Of a stretch of DNA of 22,486 nt, positions 7,014 to 15,548 are shown one piece after another (within the stretch, counting starts at the first letter, position 1; each line of letters starts with the position of its first letter). The stretch covers positions 1 to 22,486 of the forward strand of contig NZ_JPYA01000086.1 in NCBI RefSeq assembly GCF_000750005.1. Reading direction: 5' to 3'. The DNA comes from Geobacillus icigianus. Its GTDB lineage: Bacteria > Bacillota > Bacilli > Bacillales > Anoxybacillaceae. The translations under genes were made by a program, and so were the position numbers. Below the pieces are notes generated by a model. The model made no database searches. It had not been told where the DNA came from and saw nothing but the letters and a program-made list of their open reading frames with translations.

Positions 7014-7928
7014 TCAAAGAGACGGAGGAGGGGACCATTGCCTGACGGAAGGGTGGTGAGTGCGAATGATGGTTAAAAAGACGTCCATAGCTTTTGTATA
7101 AAACGGGGTTTTCGGCGTTACGAGAGAAAAGCGGCGAACAAACGGCTCTTCATCGATCGGGATGATGGATAACGTGCCAAACGAAAGTTCTTTTTTGATC
7201 GCCCAAAGGGAGAGAAACGTGATCCCCAAGCCGGCTTCGACCGCTCCTTTAATGAGTTGTGTGCTGCCAAATTCCATCATCGAAGACGGAACAAAGCGGT
7301 GATTGCGAAAAAATTCATCCGTTGCTTTCCTTGTCCCCGAACCTTGTTCTCGAACAATCCATGTGGCGCTCTCTAGGTCTTCGATCTTGACCTTCTTTTT
7401 GTGGGCGTACGGGTGGCGAGGCGAAGCCACGACAACCATTTGATCTTCGGCTAATGGTTCGATAGATACGCTCGCTGACTCGATGTCCATTTCGATAATC
7501 CCAACATCCAGTTGATGGCTGCTTACCATTTCAACAATTTCATTCGAGTTTCCAATCGTGATTGTCGGTGTAATGAGCGGATAGTGTTGATGCAATTGAG
7601 CGATCATCTGGGGAAGAACATACTCGCCGTACGTGTAGCTGGCTCCAATCGACAGCTTCCCGCTCGCTCGATTCAGTAAATCATCAAGCAGTTGGTTCAT
7701 ACGTGTGTACAATCCGAGAATTTCTTGCGCATAGTGGTAAACGATTTCCCCGGCTTTGTTCAATTTGACATACTTGTTTGTCCTGTCTAACAGTTTTGTA
7801 TCCAACAATCGTTCCAATGTTTGAATGTGCTGGCTGACCGCGGGTTGCGTCATATGCAGCTCTTCAGCCGCTTTCGTGAAGTTTCCTTTTTCCACTACTT
7901 TGACAAACACATGCAGCAACTGATCCAA
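7014..7928 (-). CDS. LysR family transcriptional regulator (CysL/YwfK-like)
   Basis: The true start is most likely the TTG at 7928. It follows GGGGAGGG at good spacing, and the translation then begins at the usual LysR N-terminus (MDQLLHVFVKVVEKGNF). The frame's longer upstream extension has no family character. The resulting 304 residues match the family. The winged helix-turn-helix lies at about residues 2-60 (TKAAEELHMTQPAVSQHI) and the periplasmic-binding-like effector domain at about 88-300, with the ASYTYGEYVLP segment. It resembles Bacillus CysL/YwfK, an activator of sulfite reductase genes, and its convergent neighbour is a YeiH-type transporter. A role in sulfur metabolism is therefore a reasonable inference, with the transporter as a probable target. 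Confidence 0.85.
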   Translation of the reverse strand: MDQLLHVFVKVVEKGNFTKAAEELHMTQPAVSQHIQTLERLLDTKLLDRTNKYVKLNKAGEIVYHYAQEILGLYTRMNQLLDDLLNRASGKLSIGASYTYGEYVLPQMIAQLHQHYPLITPTITIGNSNEIVEMVSSHQLDVGIIEMDIESASVSIEPLAEDQMVVVASPRHPYAHKKKVKIEDLESATWIVREQGSGTRKATDEFFRNHRFVPSSMMEFGSTQLIKGAVEAGLGITFLSLWAIKKELSFGTLSIIPIDEEPFVRRFSLVTPKTPFYTKAMDVFLTIIRTHHPSVRQWSPPPSL

Positions 7929-8297
7929 GGCAGTCCCTCCCCACCTTTTTTGTAATGATATGCTTAGTTTACCATGCCTTTTCGTGAGCGCCAATCGCTG
8001 CGTGCGAAAGTGGCTTGGTAGATCGAGGCAAGTTGGCATATTGTTTTTCATCCGGCTATATCTGCTTGCATGCGAACGAAAACGGAAGCGTAAAAGCAGA
8101 AATTCTTTATTGTTCAATCTACATACTGCAAAAAATTGTTAATTTACTGTTAAAATACACCGCCTCAATCCGTCATTTTCATGCCAAGGGGGGAGCAAGG
8201 GCTTGCCCATGAATGTTTTTAGTGGAAAGTGGAATTTTTCCGCGTAGGTATTGATTACGGTTTTTCTTGTGAGCATGATTTGTAGAGGGGATTTCTG

Positions 8298-8326
8298 TTG
8301 TGTTTTATACCCATTACCGGTATAAT
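8298..8326 (+). promoter_or_regulatory. csoR operon promoter with embedded CsoR operator
   Basis: TTGTGT (8298-8303) and TATAATG (-10 at 8321) are separated by exactly 17 bases. The spacer and -10 contain the inverted repeat TATACC-N7-GGTATA (8306-8324), which resembles known CsoR operators (TACC...GGTA dyads). CsoR bound here would block RNA polymerase until Cu(I) releases it. The upstream gap from 7929 holds the start region of the LysR gene and nothing else I can identify. Confidence 0.75.
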
Positions 8327-8349
8327 GTAATTGAAAGAGGTGATGTTGG

Positions 8350-8649
8350 ATGAACCATTATGAAGATCACAAAATGGTTCCACGGACGGAACAGGAAATC
8401 GAACGCATCATCAAGCGTTTGAAGCGCATCGAAGGGCAAGTGCGCGGGGTGCAAAAAATGGTGGAGGACAATCGGTATTGCATCGATATTTTAGTGCAAA
8501 TTTCCGCGATTAGAGCAGCGTTGAACCAAGTCGGGCTACAGTTGCTTGAACGCCATGTGAGCCATTGCGTGGCCAAAGCGATCCGTGAAGGGAGCGGAGA
8601 TCAATCGATTCGCGAATTGATGGATGTGATGAAACAATTTTCAAAGTAA
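8350..8649 (+). CDS. csoR: Copper-sensing transcriptional repressor CsoR
   Basis: This 99-residue, all-helical protein has the CsoR Cys-His-Cys copper site at Cys44, His69 and Cys73. The spacing (25 and 4) matches that of characterised CsoR proteins. The basic segment IIKRLKRIEGQVRGVQKMVE is the family's hallmark first helix. The start follows AAAGAGGTGATG at good distance. In the family, the tetramer binds the operator of its own operon and is released by Cu(I). The operator described at 8306-8324 lies directly upstream. It is the first gene of csoR-copA-copZ, with copA starting 15 bases after its stop, so it should autoregulate the operon. Confidence 0.95.
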   Translation: MNHYEDHKMVPRTEQEIERIIKRLKRIEGQVRGVQKMVEDNRYCIDILVQISAIRAALNQVGLQLLERHVSHCVAKAIREGSGDQSIRELMDVMKQFSK

Positions 8650-8664
8650 GGGAGGGAAAGGGAA

Positions 8665-11061
8665 ATGGGGGAGCTGAAAACCGTGACGCTGAAGGTGACG
8701 GGCATGACATGCGCCGCGTGCGCCAATCGGATCGAGAAAGCATTAAATAAGATGGATGGCGTCAACGCCCATGTCAATTTGGCCATGGAAAAAGCAACGA
8801 TTCACTACGATCCAGCGAAACAAACGATCGCCGATATCGAAACGAAAATTGAGCATTTGGGGTATGGCGTGGCGACAGAAAAAGTGACGCTCGATATTGA
8901 AGGCATGACATGTGCGGCCTGTGCGACACGGATTGAAAAAGGGTTGAATCGGATGGAAGGGGTGACAAGCGCTGCGGTCAACTTGGCGACCAACAGCGCG
9001 GTGGTGGAATACAAGGAGGGGGTTGCATCTGTCGAAGACATTTTAGAGAAAATCAAAACGCTTGGGTACAGGGGGCAAATTCGAAACGAAGAACAAGACG
9101 GCGCTGGCCGGAAAGAAGAGCAGTTGAAACAGAAGCAGCGGCGACTCGCCATTTCCATCCTCTTATCGTTGCCGCTGCTCTATACGATGCTGGCGCATAT
9201 GCCGTTTGCTATCGGCTTGCCGATGCCGCATTGGCTGATGAATCCGTGGTTCCAGCTTCTTTTCGCTACACCCGTTCAGTTTTACATCGGCGGTCCCTTC
9301 TACGTCGGGGCGTACCGGGCGTTGCGAAACAAAAGCGCGAACATGGACGTCCTTGTGGCGCTCGGAACATCCGCCGCGTACGTGTACAGCTTGTCTGAAG
9401 CTTTTCGGACGCTCGGGAATCCTGACTATATGCCGAGGCTGTATTTTGAAACGAGTGCCGTTTTGATCACGCTTGTGCTTGTCGGCAAATATGTTGAAGC
9501 GATTGCGAAAGGGAGGACAACCGAAGCCATTTCGAAGTTGGTCAGCCTGCAGGCGAAGGAAGCGACCGTCATTCGGAATGGGGACGAAATAAAAGTTCCA
9601 CTCGAGGAAGTGGTGATCGGCGATACGATCGTTGTTAAGCCGGGAGAAAAAATTCCGGTAGACGGTACGGTCATCGCCGGAGCATCTTCCGTAGACGAAT
9701 CGATGATTACGGGTGAATCGATTCCGGTCGATAAGAAGGAAGGCGACTATGTGATCGGGGCAACCATTAATACAAATGGGGTGCTGACCATTCGCGCCGA
9801 AAAAGTCGGAAAAGATACCGCGCTTTCTCACATCATTAAAATCGTCGAAGAGGCGCAAGGGTCGAAAGCGCCGATTCAGCGGATGGCGGATGTTATTTCC
9901 GGCATTTTCGTACCGATTGTTGTCGGAATTGCGGTTGTTTCCTTTCTCATCTGGTACTTCTTCGTTGCGCCCGGTGATTTGGCCAAAGCGCTTGAGGTGG
10001 CCATCGCTGTTCTTGTCATCGCGTGCCCTTGTGCGCTCGGTTTGGCGACACCGACATCGATTATGGTCGGCACCGGCAAAGGGGCGGAACAAGGCATTCT
10101 CTTTAAAGGAGGTGAGTACCTAGAGGGAACGCAGCAAATCAATGCCGTATTGCTCGATAAAACAGGAACAGTGACAAAAGGAAAACCGGAAGTCACCGAT
10201 GTGCTAGCCTTCCGCGAGGACATGCTTGATTATGCGGTTTCCGCCGAGAGCGCTTCCGAGCATCCGCTCGCTCAGGCGATTGTCGAATACGGGAAGAAAC
10301 AAGCGATTTCGATGAAGCCATTGGAACACTTCTCCGCCATTGCCGGCCATGGCATTGAAGCGGTCATTGACGGCAAAACCGTTTTGATTGGGACGCGGAA
10401 ATGGATGAAGGACCGCGCTGTCGAGATTTCTCAGTGCGAAAATCGCTTGATAGAGCTTGAAAAGCAAGGAAAAACTGCGATGCTTGTGGCCATCGATGGA
10501 GAGCTGGCCGGCATCATGGCGGTCGCGGATACGGTGAAAGAAAGCGCGAAAGAAGCGATTCAAACGTTAAAACAAATGGACATCGATGTCTATATGGCAA
10601 CAGGGGACAATCAGCGGACAGCGGAAGCGATCGCCCATGAAGTCGGCATTGAGCATGTGTATGCCGAGGTGCTCCCGGAAGAAAAAGCGAACATCGTCGA
10701 GGAATTGCAAAAACAAGGAAAACGTGTGGCGATGGTCGGCGATGGGATGAATGATGCGCCGGCTTTGGCCAAAGCGGATATTGGGATGGCGATTGGCACA
10801 GGAGCGGATGTGGCGATCGAAACGGCCGATGTGACCTTGGTCGGCGGCGATTTGCGCCATATCCCGAAAGCCATTGAGTTGAGCCGGCAAACGATGAGAA
10901 ACATTCGGCAAAATCTGTTCTGGGCGTTATTTTATAATACGATCGGCATTCCGGTCGCCGCTTTCGGATTGTTGGAGCCGTGGATCGCGGGAGCGGCGAT
11001 GGCGTTTAGCTCTGTGTCGGTTGTGACCAACGCGCTTCGGTTGAAGCGTGTGAAACTATAA
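8665..11061 (+). CDS. copA: Copper-exporting P1B-type ATPase CopA
   Basis: This 798-residue Cu(I) export pump has two N-terminal heavy-metal-associated domains with GMTCAAC motifs (Cys16/Cys19 and Cys83/Cys86). These are followed by two membrane helices, four-helix core segments, the actuator domain (MITGES near residue 353), the CPC metal-transport motif at 454-456 and the phosphorylation site DKTGT at Asp498. The nucleotide-binding HP motif (SEHPLAQ) and the GDGMND hinge come next. Two final membrane helices contain NxxY/SS-type copper-binding residues ([19 protein letters not shown]). It uses ATP to move Cu(I) from the cytoplasm outwards. The ribosome binding site GGGAGGGAAAGGGAA precedes the ATG. 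Length matches B. subtilis CopA. The 309-codon frame on the opposite strand is a shadow. Confidence 0.96.
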   Translation: MGELKTVTLKVTGMTCAACANRIEKALNKMDGVNAHVNLAMEKATIHYDPAKQTIADIETKIEHLGYGVATEKVTLDIEGMTCAACATRIEKGLNRMEGVTSAAVNLATNSAVVEYKEGVASVEDILEKIKTLGYRGQIRNEEQDGAGRKEEQLKQKQRRLAISILLSLPLLYTMLAHMPFAIGLPMPHWLMNPWFQLLFATPVQFYIGGPFYVGAYRALRNKSANMDVLVALGTSAAYVYSLSEAFRTLGNPDYMPRLYFETSAVLITLVLVGKYVEAIAKGRTTEAISKLVSLQAKEATVIRNGDEIKVPLEEVVIGDTIVVKPGEKIPVDGTVIAGASSVDESMITGESIPVDKKEGDYVIGATINTNGVLTIRAEKVGKDTALSHIIKIVEEAQGSKAPIQRMADVISGIFVPIVVGIAVVSFLIWYFFVAPGDLAKALEVAIAVLVIACPCALGLATPTSIMVGTGKGAEQGILFKGGEYLEGTQQINAVLLDKTGTVTKGKPEVTDVLAFREDMLDYAVSAESASEHPLAQAIVEYGKKQAISMKPLEHFSAIAGHGIEAVIDGKTVLIGTRKWMKDRAVEISQCENRLIELEKQGKTAMLVAIDGELAGIMAVADTVKESAKEAIQTLKQMDIDVYMATGDNQRTAEAIAHEVGIEHVYAEVLPEEKANIVEELQKQGKRVAMVGDGMNDAPALAKADIGMAIGTGADVAIETADVTLVGGDLRHIPKAIELSRQTMRNIRQNLFWALFYNTIGIPVAAFGLLEPWIAGAAMAFSSVSVVTNALRLKRVKL

Positions 11062-11079
11062 ACATTTAAGGAGGAATCG

Positions 11080-11286
11080 ATGATGACGATTACATTGCAA
11101 GTACAAGGAATGACATGCGGACATTGCCAAGCGGCGGTGACGAACGCCCTTCAAGCATTGGATGGCGTCAGCCGCGTCGAAGTGCATTTGCAAGAAGGGA
11201 CGGTCGATGTGGAGTATGATGAAACAAAGATCAGCGTAGAAAAACTGAAAGAAGCGATTGAAGAGCAAGGATATGATGTGAAATAA
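11080..11286 (+). CDS. copZ: Copper chaperone CopZ
   Basis: This 68-residue protein is a single heavy-metal-associated domain with GMTCGHC (Cys13 and Cys16 counting from the first ATG). It has the ferredoxin-like sequence pattern of CopZ and ends in the usual GYDV. It binds Cu(I) and hands it to the CopA N-terminal domains. AAGGAGGAATCG precedes the start; a second in-frame ATG directly follows, and either could be used. It starts 18 bases after the copA stop and ends just before a strong terminator, closing the csoR-copA-copZ operon. Confidence 0.95.
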   Translation: MMTITLQVQGMTCGHCQAAVTNALQALDGVSRVEVHLQEGTVDVEYDETKISVEKLKEAIEEQGYDVK

Positions 11287-11290
11287 CGAG

Positions 11291-11321
11291 AAGGGGCCCC
11301 GAGGGAAGACGGGGCCTTTTT
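11291..11321 (+). terminator. Terminator of the csoR-copA-copZ operon
   Basis: GGCCCCG (11295-11301) pairs with CGGGGCC (11310-11316) around an 8-base loop, followed by TTTTT. Confidence 0.9.
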
Positions 11322-11406
11322 GATCGAGAGCGTAACGGGACATGACGAGTTCTCGGCTGGGAAAAGTTTTTTTCTCTTCTTGAAGAATATCGGGAAAGCG
11401 GGATGT

Positions 11407-11412
11407 TATAAT
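11407..11412 (+). promoter_or_regulatory. -10 box before the MNT/HEPN pair
   Basis: A perfect TATAAT overlaps the first in-frame ATG of the MNT reading frame (11411). That ATG is therefore probably not the translation start, which supports the downstream TTG. No clear -35 box lies at normal spacing. Confidence 0.5.
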
Positions 11413-11446
11413 GAAAATAACAGGCGCGGAAAAAGGGGGGATTGAT

Positions 11447-11752
11447 TTGCGATCGCAACAAGACATCCTTAATGAAATGGCGAAATGTTTAGATTTATGG
11501 AAGAAAAAGTATGGTGTGAAGCGAATCGGGTTATTTGGCTCGTACAGTCGGGGGGAACAAAGGGAGTCGAGTGACATTGATGTGTTGGTAGAATTTATGG
11601 ATCATGCGGTGACGTTTGATCATTATATGGAGTTGAAACTGAGTTTGGAAGATCTTTTTCAAAAATCAGTGGATTTAGTGATTGTAGATGATATCAAACC
11701 AGGATTAAAGCCGACTATTTTAAGGAGTGTTAAGTATGCAGAGGGATCCTAG
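11447..11752 (+). CDS. MNT-domain nucleotidyltransferase antitoxin (MntA-like)
   Basis: The start is placed at the TTG at 11447, because GGGGGG lies six bases upstream and the more distal ATG at 11411 overlaps a TATAAT box. The 101-residue product is a minimal nucleotidyltransferase with the diagnostic GS-x10-D-x-D motif: Gly31-Ser32 (LFGSYSRG) and Asp43/Asp45 (SDIDVLVEF). A further acidic strand (VDLVIVDD) lies near residue 77. In characterised type VII systems, MntA uses ATP to add AMP groups to a tyrosine of the HEPN toxin and so neutralises it. The next gene, a HEPN protein, overlaps its end by 17 bases, so the two are translationally coupled. Base use is more AT-rich than the flanking metabolic genes, in keeping with horizontal acquisition. 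Confidence 0.9.
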   Translation: MRSQQDILNEMAKCLDLWKKKYGVKRIGLFGSYSRGEQRESSDIDVLVEFMDHAVTFDHYMELKLSLEDLFQKSVDLVIVDDIKPGLKPTILRSVKYAEGS

Positions 11753-12074
11753 CGTCTTTTTGCAAGATATTTTGGTTGCTGCAGAGAAAATTGAGAAGTA
11801 CACCCAAGGGCTTTCTTATGATGACTTTTTAGATAATGATTTAGTATCAGATGCAGTTATTAAAAACATATTAGTGATTGGAGAAGCAGCGAAAAACATT
11901 CCAGACGAAATCAGGCAAGCATCCCCATATATCGAATGGAGAAAGATGGCTGGCATGAGGGATATGCTGATCCACAGTTATTTCTCCATTAATTATCGAA
12001 TTGTGTGGGATGTCGTTCGAAATAAGATTCCTGTATTAAAACAGCACGTTGAACGATTGCTAAATGAAAGTTAG
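11736..12074 (+). CDS. HEPN-domain ribonuclease toxin (HepT-like, DUF86)
   Basis: The ATG at 11736 is preferred over the GTG at 11727 because AAGGAG lies eight bases upstream of it. The 112-residue, all-helical product carries the HEPN catalytic motif R-x4-H-x-Y at Arg75, His80 and Tyr82 (RDMLIHSY). Tyr82 is the residue AMPylated by the partner in studied HepT/MntA pairs. The family cleaves RNA, so expression without the MNT partner should be toxic. An aspartate- and phenylalanine-rich N-terminal region (DDFLDNDL) and the GEAAKNI segment are also family-typical. It is second in a two-gene unit overlapping the MNT gene. No terminator could be placed after it; the MITE-like repeat B follows 60 bases later. 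Confidence 0.92.
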   Translation: MQRDPSVFLQDILVAAEKIEKYTQGLSYDDFLDNDLVSDAVIKNILVIGEAAKNIPDEIRQASPYIEWRKMAGMRDMLIHSYFSINYRIVWDVVRNKIPVLKQHVERLLNES

Positions 12075-12133
12075 ACTTCCATTCAAACCGTATGCGCCGT
12101 TTGGGGATAGCTCATTATTCAAAAAAGGGGTGG

Positions 12134-12276
12134 CCTAGGAGGCCGGTGATTTAAGGGAGCAAGCCGCTGATCAAGCCTGTTTCTCAAATAGAAAAGCCTT
12201 GTCGCATCAGGATCGTCTTTCAAACGCTCCCCCATTGCTCAAAAGAAACAACCGTTTTTCACCAGCCATTTAGAAG
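12134..12276 (+). repeat. MITE-like dispersed repeat, copy B
   Basis: This 143-bp copy has the best-preserved left end (AGGCCGGTGATTTAAGGG) and the right end GTTTTTCACCAGCCATTTAG. Internal blocks shared with copies A and C are TTTCTCAAATAGAAAAGCC, CTTGTCGCATC, CGCTCCCCCATTG and AAAGAAAC. Just beyond it, GACCAGTGAAAAAGG (12275-12289) forms an inverted match to its right end, so another, more decayed copy may lie head-to-head here. The rest of the gap up to 12400 holds nothing else I recognise. Confidence 0.7.
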
Positions 12277-12404
12277 ACCAGTGAAAAAGGTTTCCGCGCG
12301 TCAATCAGCCGTATTTCACAGGAAAAGAAAGCTGATTTCACAATGCTTCTCAACAGGATAAAAAATAGATGTGCAAAATGTATGGAGAAAATCGTTCAAC
12401 GAAA

Positions 12405-12464
12405 ATGAAAAAAAAGACAAGCGATTCGGATTCGCCGAGCTTAGCGGCGATACGTAATCGCTTG
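12405..12464 (-). terminator. Terminator of the C39-like peptidase gene, overlapping its stop
   Basis: On the minus strand CAAGCGATT (12464-12456) pairs with AATCGCTTG (12426-12418), enclosing a second stem TCGCCG/CGGCGA. A run of T residues follows. The stop codon (12443-12441) lies in the loop, so the 5' half of the hairpin is coding sequence. Confidence 0.75.
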
Positions 12465-13301
12465 CCGTCCCATTTGAACCCAAGCCGCGATAAACTCTTG
12501 CTTCGGTGCTTTTTGATTTTTGATGGCGGTCAGTGGGTCGTTGAAATAAATGTACTGCTCATCGTATCCCGTAATGAGCACCGCGTGTTCCCGATACGTG
12601 ATTTTGACCGGTCCTTGCGGTGTTTGCCATTCGCGAAAGGCGGAGGGGGGAAGCGGACGGAAGGTGGTGTTTGTAATGACCCACACCGGGGAGCCTTTCG
12701 CTACGTAGTCATAAATGTGCTCAAAGGATTGTCCGGTTAAGTCGACGATTTGCGTTGGCAAGTATCGTTCGGCCAGCTCCTTAATGGGTTTGTGATATAC
12801 GCCGTATCCAGGCTTCGACAATGTATACATGTCGCCCACAAATCCTTCATTCGGATGGCCGTAAAAGACGCGGCCGTTTTTTACTTGATATGGCGTCGGA
12901 TTTTTCCGCACTTGTCTCGCTAATGTCATTTTGTCAACATCAATTCCCGCATGGTTCAGCAGCATGGCTAAGCTGGTGACTTCACATCCCCTTGGCAGCT
13001 CGGGGAGCTGCGAGATTAACGGCGCGTCAATCAACACCGTTGATTTCAACGTCGATTTGCCGGCGTTCGCCGCTTGGTCATGATTGACAAGCGGGACGAT
13101 GGTTTCCTGTACAAAATGTTGAAATCGATCCTTTGTTTGCGCCCAGCTTTTATGATTGGACAAAACGGCTAGAAGCAAGGCGAGACAGCCCGCGTATACA
13201 GCCAGCAGCAGCTGGTCCCTTTTGCGGCTGAGAGGGCTTCGCAAAAGGGCGAGGCAGAGGAGCACGATGAGAGCGGTCAACAGCGAGATCATGGTGAGCA
13301 A
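12441..13301 (-). CDS. Membrane-anchored C39-like cysteine peptidase
   Basis: This 286-residue protein is read from a TTG at 13301, which follows GGGGGAG at seven bases; the ATG three codons later is too far from it. Two hydrophobic segments (about residues 4-20 and 30-48) anchor or export it. The peptidase_C39_2 fold follows at about 88-280, with the catalytic Cys106 in PRGCEVTSLAML, His239 in YREHAVLITGY, and Asn254-Asp255 in YFNDPL. Relatives are extracytoplasmic cysteine peptidases or amidase-like proteins of unknown substrate in Bacillaceae. There is no ABC transporter or bacteriocin precursor nearby, so a leader-peptidase role is unlikely. It appears monocistronic and ends in its own terminator. 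Confidence 0.85.
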   Translation of the reverse strand: MLTMISLLTALIVLLCLALLRSPLSRKRDQLLLAVYAGCLALLLAVLSNHKSWAQTKDRFQHFVQETIVPLVNHDQAANAGKSTLKSTVLIDAPLISQLPELPRGCEVTSLAMLLNHAGIDVDKMTLARQVRKNPTPYQVKNGRVFYGHPNEGFVGDMYTLSKPGYGVYHKPIKELAERYLPTQIVDLTGQSFEHIYDYVAKGSPVWVITNTTFRPLPPSAFREWQTPQGPVKITYREHAVLITGYDEQYIYFNDPLTAIKNQKAPKQEFIAAWVQMGRQAITYRR

Positions 13302-13484
13302 AGCGATTCTCCCCCTTTATCAGCAGTGCTTCAATGGCGGCTTCCGGGCTGTTTTGATTGTTTTCCCGTTTCCAAAGAAGGGTATTGGAACAAGAAAGCG
13401 TTAAAAGTATAGTCAGCTGCCCATTGTGCCTCCGATGGTTGTGATGGAACGTTGGGTTTTGTCAAAAATGGCGAAAGATTGGTT

Positions 13485-13513
13485 TTGAAACTTTGCTTTT
13501 TGTAAGATAGAAT
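13485..13513 (+). promoter_or_regulatory. asnB promoter (sigma-A type)
   Basis: TTGAAA (13485-13490) and TAGAAT (13508-13513) are separated by exactly 17 bases. Transcription should begin near 13520, leaving about 105 bases of untranslated leader before asnB. Confidence 0.65.
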
Positions 13514-13531
13514 GGAACTGGTTTTGTTTTC

Positions 13532-13591
13532 TTCTTTGCCTATTATTTTATTGCAACCGAAGGCGTAAGGCAAAGAATAAAAACGGGTTGC
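13532..13591 (+). promoter_or_regulatory. Structured 5' leader of asnB
   Basis: TTCTTTGCC (13532-13540) and GGCAAAGAA (13569-13577) form a perfect 9-bp stem around a 28-base loop. Within that loop, GCAACC (13553-13558) is complementary to GGTTGC (13586-13591) downstream of the stem. The two helices together would be an H-type pseudoknot, or else competing structures. No T-box sequence or terminator is seen. Confidence 0.4.
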
Positions 13592-13626
13592 CTTGATGTC
13601 AATTCATTGGAGGGACAGTCATCGTT

Positions 13627-15534
13627 ATGTGTGGATTTATTGGATGGATTGTCGATCGTCCAGAATGTCAAGATCCGGGATGGAGCGAGGAATTAAGGCG
13701 GATGAACCGCCTGATTACCCATCGCGGGCCGGATGATGAGGGGTATTATATGGATGAGCACGTCGGGTTTGGATTTCGGCGGCTCAGCATCATCGATTTG
13801 GAAGCGGGGCACCAGCCGCTCTCGTATGAAAACGATCGGTACTGGATCATTTTTAACGGGGAGATTTACAATTACGTCGAATTGCGGGAAGAGCTGACGG
13901 CGAAAGGATTGTCGTTTGCGACAAACTCCGATACGGAAGTCATCGTTGCGCTTTATAGCATGGAACAAGAAAAAGCGGTCGAAAAGCTACGCGGGATGTT
14001 TGCGTTTGTCATTTGGGACAAGCAGGAAAAAACGGTGTTTGCAGCCCGCGATCCGTTCGGCATTAAACCGTTTTTCTATGCGGAACAAGGCGGCCGCACG
14101 TTTTTCGCTTCGGAGAAGAAAAGCCTTTTGCTTGCGCTTGGGGCGGAAACGGTAGATCATGAATCGCTCCAGCATTATTTAACCTTCCAATACGTCCCCG
14201 AACCATCGACGATGTCGGTCGGTATTTCGAAGTTGGAGCCGGGGCATTATATCAAGAAACGAGTCGGTGAACCGCTCGCGATTCATCGCTATTGGAAGCC
14301 GTTTTTCCGCTCTGTTCGCCAGTCGGAGGAGGAATTGGTTGAGAACATCCGCACGGCGTTGGTTGATTCGGTCCGTGTCCATATGCGCAGCGATGTGCCG
14401 GTCGGGGCGTTTTTGTCGGGCGGCATTGATTCCTCGTTTATCGTGGCGATCGCCAAACAGTTTCATCCGGATTTAAAGACGTTTTCGGTCGGGTTTGAGC
14501 GGCAAGGGTTCAGCGAAATCGATGTGGCCAAGGAGACGGCTGAGAAGCTGGGCGTAGACAATATCAGCTATGTCATTTCGCCGCAGGAGTATATGGACGA
14601 GCTGCCGAAAATTATGTGGCATATGGATGATCCGTTGGCGGATCCGGCTGCGGTGCCGCTGTATTTTGTCGCCCGTGAAGCGAGAAAACACGTTACCGTG
14701 GTGCTTTCCGGCGAGGGGGCGGACGAGCTGTTTGGCGGCTATAACATTTATCGTGAACCAGAGTCGTTGCGGTGGTTGGAGCGGATGCCGGGAGCGGTGA
14801 AGAGCGTGCTGCGCTTCATCGCCAAGTGGCTTCCCGACGGGGTGAAAGGGAAGAGCTTTTTAGAGCGCGGCACGACCCCGCTCGAAAAACGGTATATCGG
14901 GAACGCCAAAATATACAGTGAAGCGGAAAAGGCGGCCTTGCTCAAAACGTATGAAAAAGGCCGTGAGTATACAACGGTGACCGCGCCGCTCTATCAAGAA
15001 ACCGTTCATTATCCGCCGGTCAACCGGATGCAGTACATTGATCTCCATACATGGCTGAGAGGCGATATTTTAGTTAAGGCCGATAAAATGACGATGGCGC
15101 ATTCGCTTGAGTTGCGGGTGCCGTTTTTGGACAAAGCGGTGTTTGCAGCAGCTGCTACGATCGCTCCGGAGATGAAAACCGCCAACGGCACGACGAAATA
15201 TATTTTGCGCAAAGCGGCCGAAGGCATCGTGCCGGATCATGTATTAAACCGGAAAAAATTAGGATTTCCTGTGCCGATTCGTCATTGGTTGAGAAACGAA
15301 ATGTATGATTGGGCGAAACAGCTTATTCACGACAGCGAAACGGACCACTTGTTCCATAAAGACGTGCTGTATCGCTTGCTCGATGAGCATGCGCAGCAGA
15401 AAGCGGACCATAGCCGCAAGCTGTGGACGGTGTTGGCGTTTATGATTTGGCATCAAGTGTATGTAGAGCGAGCCTATGATTTTGTTTCATCTGGACAAAA
15501 GGAAAAGCCGCTGGCGCCTGCTTTTGAGGCGTAA
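13627..15534 (+). CDS. asnB: Asparagine synthase (glutamine-hydrolysing)
   Basis: This 635-residue enzyme makes asparagine from aspartate, ATP and glutamine. The chain starts MCGFIG, so Cys2 is the glutaminase nucleophile after Met removal. The N-terminal class II amidotransferase domain (about 1-210) shows RGPDDEG, FNGEIYN and DPFGIKP. The synthetase domain carries the ATP-binding SGGIDSS at about 264-270 and the GEGADELFGGY motif. The sequence and length closely match B. subtilis AsnB rather than the shorter AsnO. The start is fixed by the required Cys2, although the GGAGGG ribosome binding site is about 12 bases away, rather far. It is monocistronic, with its own promoter, a structured leader and a strong terminator. 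Confidence 0.95.
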   Translation: MCGFIGWIVDRPECQDPGWSEELRRMNRLITHRGPDDEGYYMDEHVGFGFRRLSIIDLEAGHQPLSYENDRYWIIFNGEIYNYVELREELTAKGLSFATNSDTEVIVALYSMEQEKAVEKLRGMFAFVIWDKQEKTVFAARDPFGIKPFFYAEQGGRTFFASEKKSLLLALGAETVDHESLQHYLTFQYVPEPSTMSVGISKLEPGHYIKKRVGEPLAIHRYWKPFFRSVRQSEEELVENIRTALVDSVRVHMRSDVPVGAFLSGGIDSSFIVAIAKQFHPDLKTFSVGFERQGFSEIDVAKETAEKLGVDNISYVISPQEYMDELPKIMWHMDDPLADPAAVPLYFVAREARKHVTVVLSGEGADELFGGYNIYREPESLRWLERMPGAVKSVLRFIAKWLPDGVKGKSFLERGTTPLEKRYIGNAKIYSEAEKAALLKTYEKGREYTTVTAPLYQETVHYPPVNRMQYIDLHTWLRGDILVKADKMTMAHSLELRVPFLDKAVFAAAATIAPEMKTANGTTKYILRKAAEGIVPDHVLNRKKLGFPVPIRHWLRNEMYDWAKQLIHDSETDHLFHKDVLYRLLDEHAQQKADHSRKLWTVLAFMIWHQVYVERAYDFVSSGQKEKPLAPAFEA

Positions 15535-15548
15535 GGGGGAACAGGACG

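Noticed and set aside
9163..10092. 309-codon minus-strand frame antisense to copA
   Set aside because: The composition is Arg/His/Asn-rich with no family features and no ribosome binding site. It mirrors the high-GC codon use of copA.
13543..13626. T-box or glutamine riboswitch before asnB
   Set aside because: No T-box core sequence (AGGGTGGnACCGCG-like) and no terminator. The leader is only about 105 bases.
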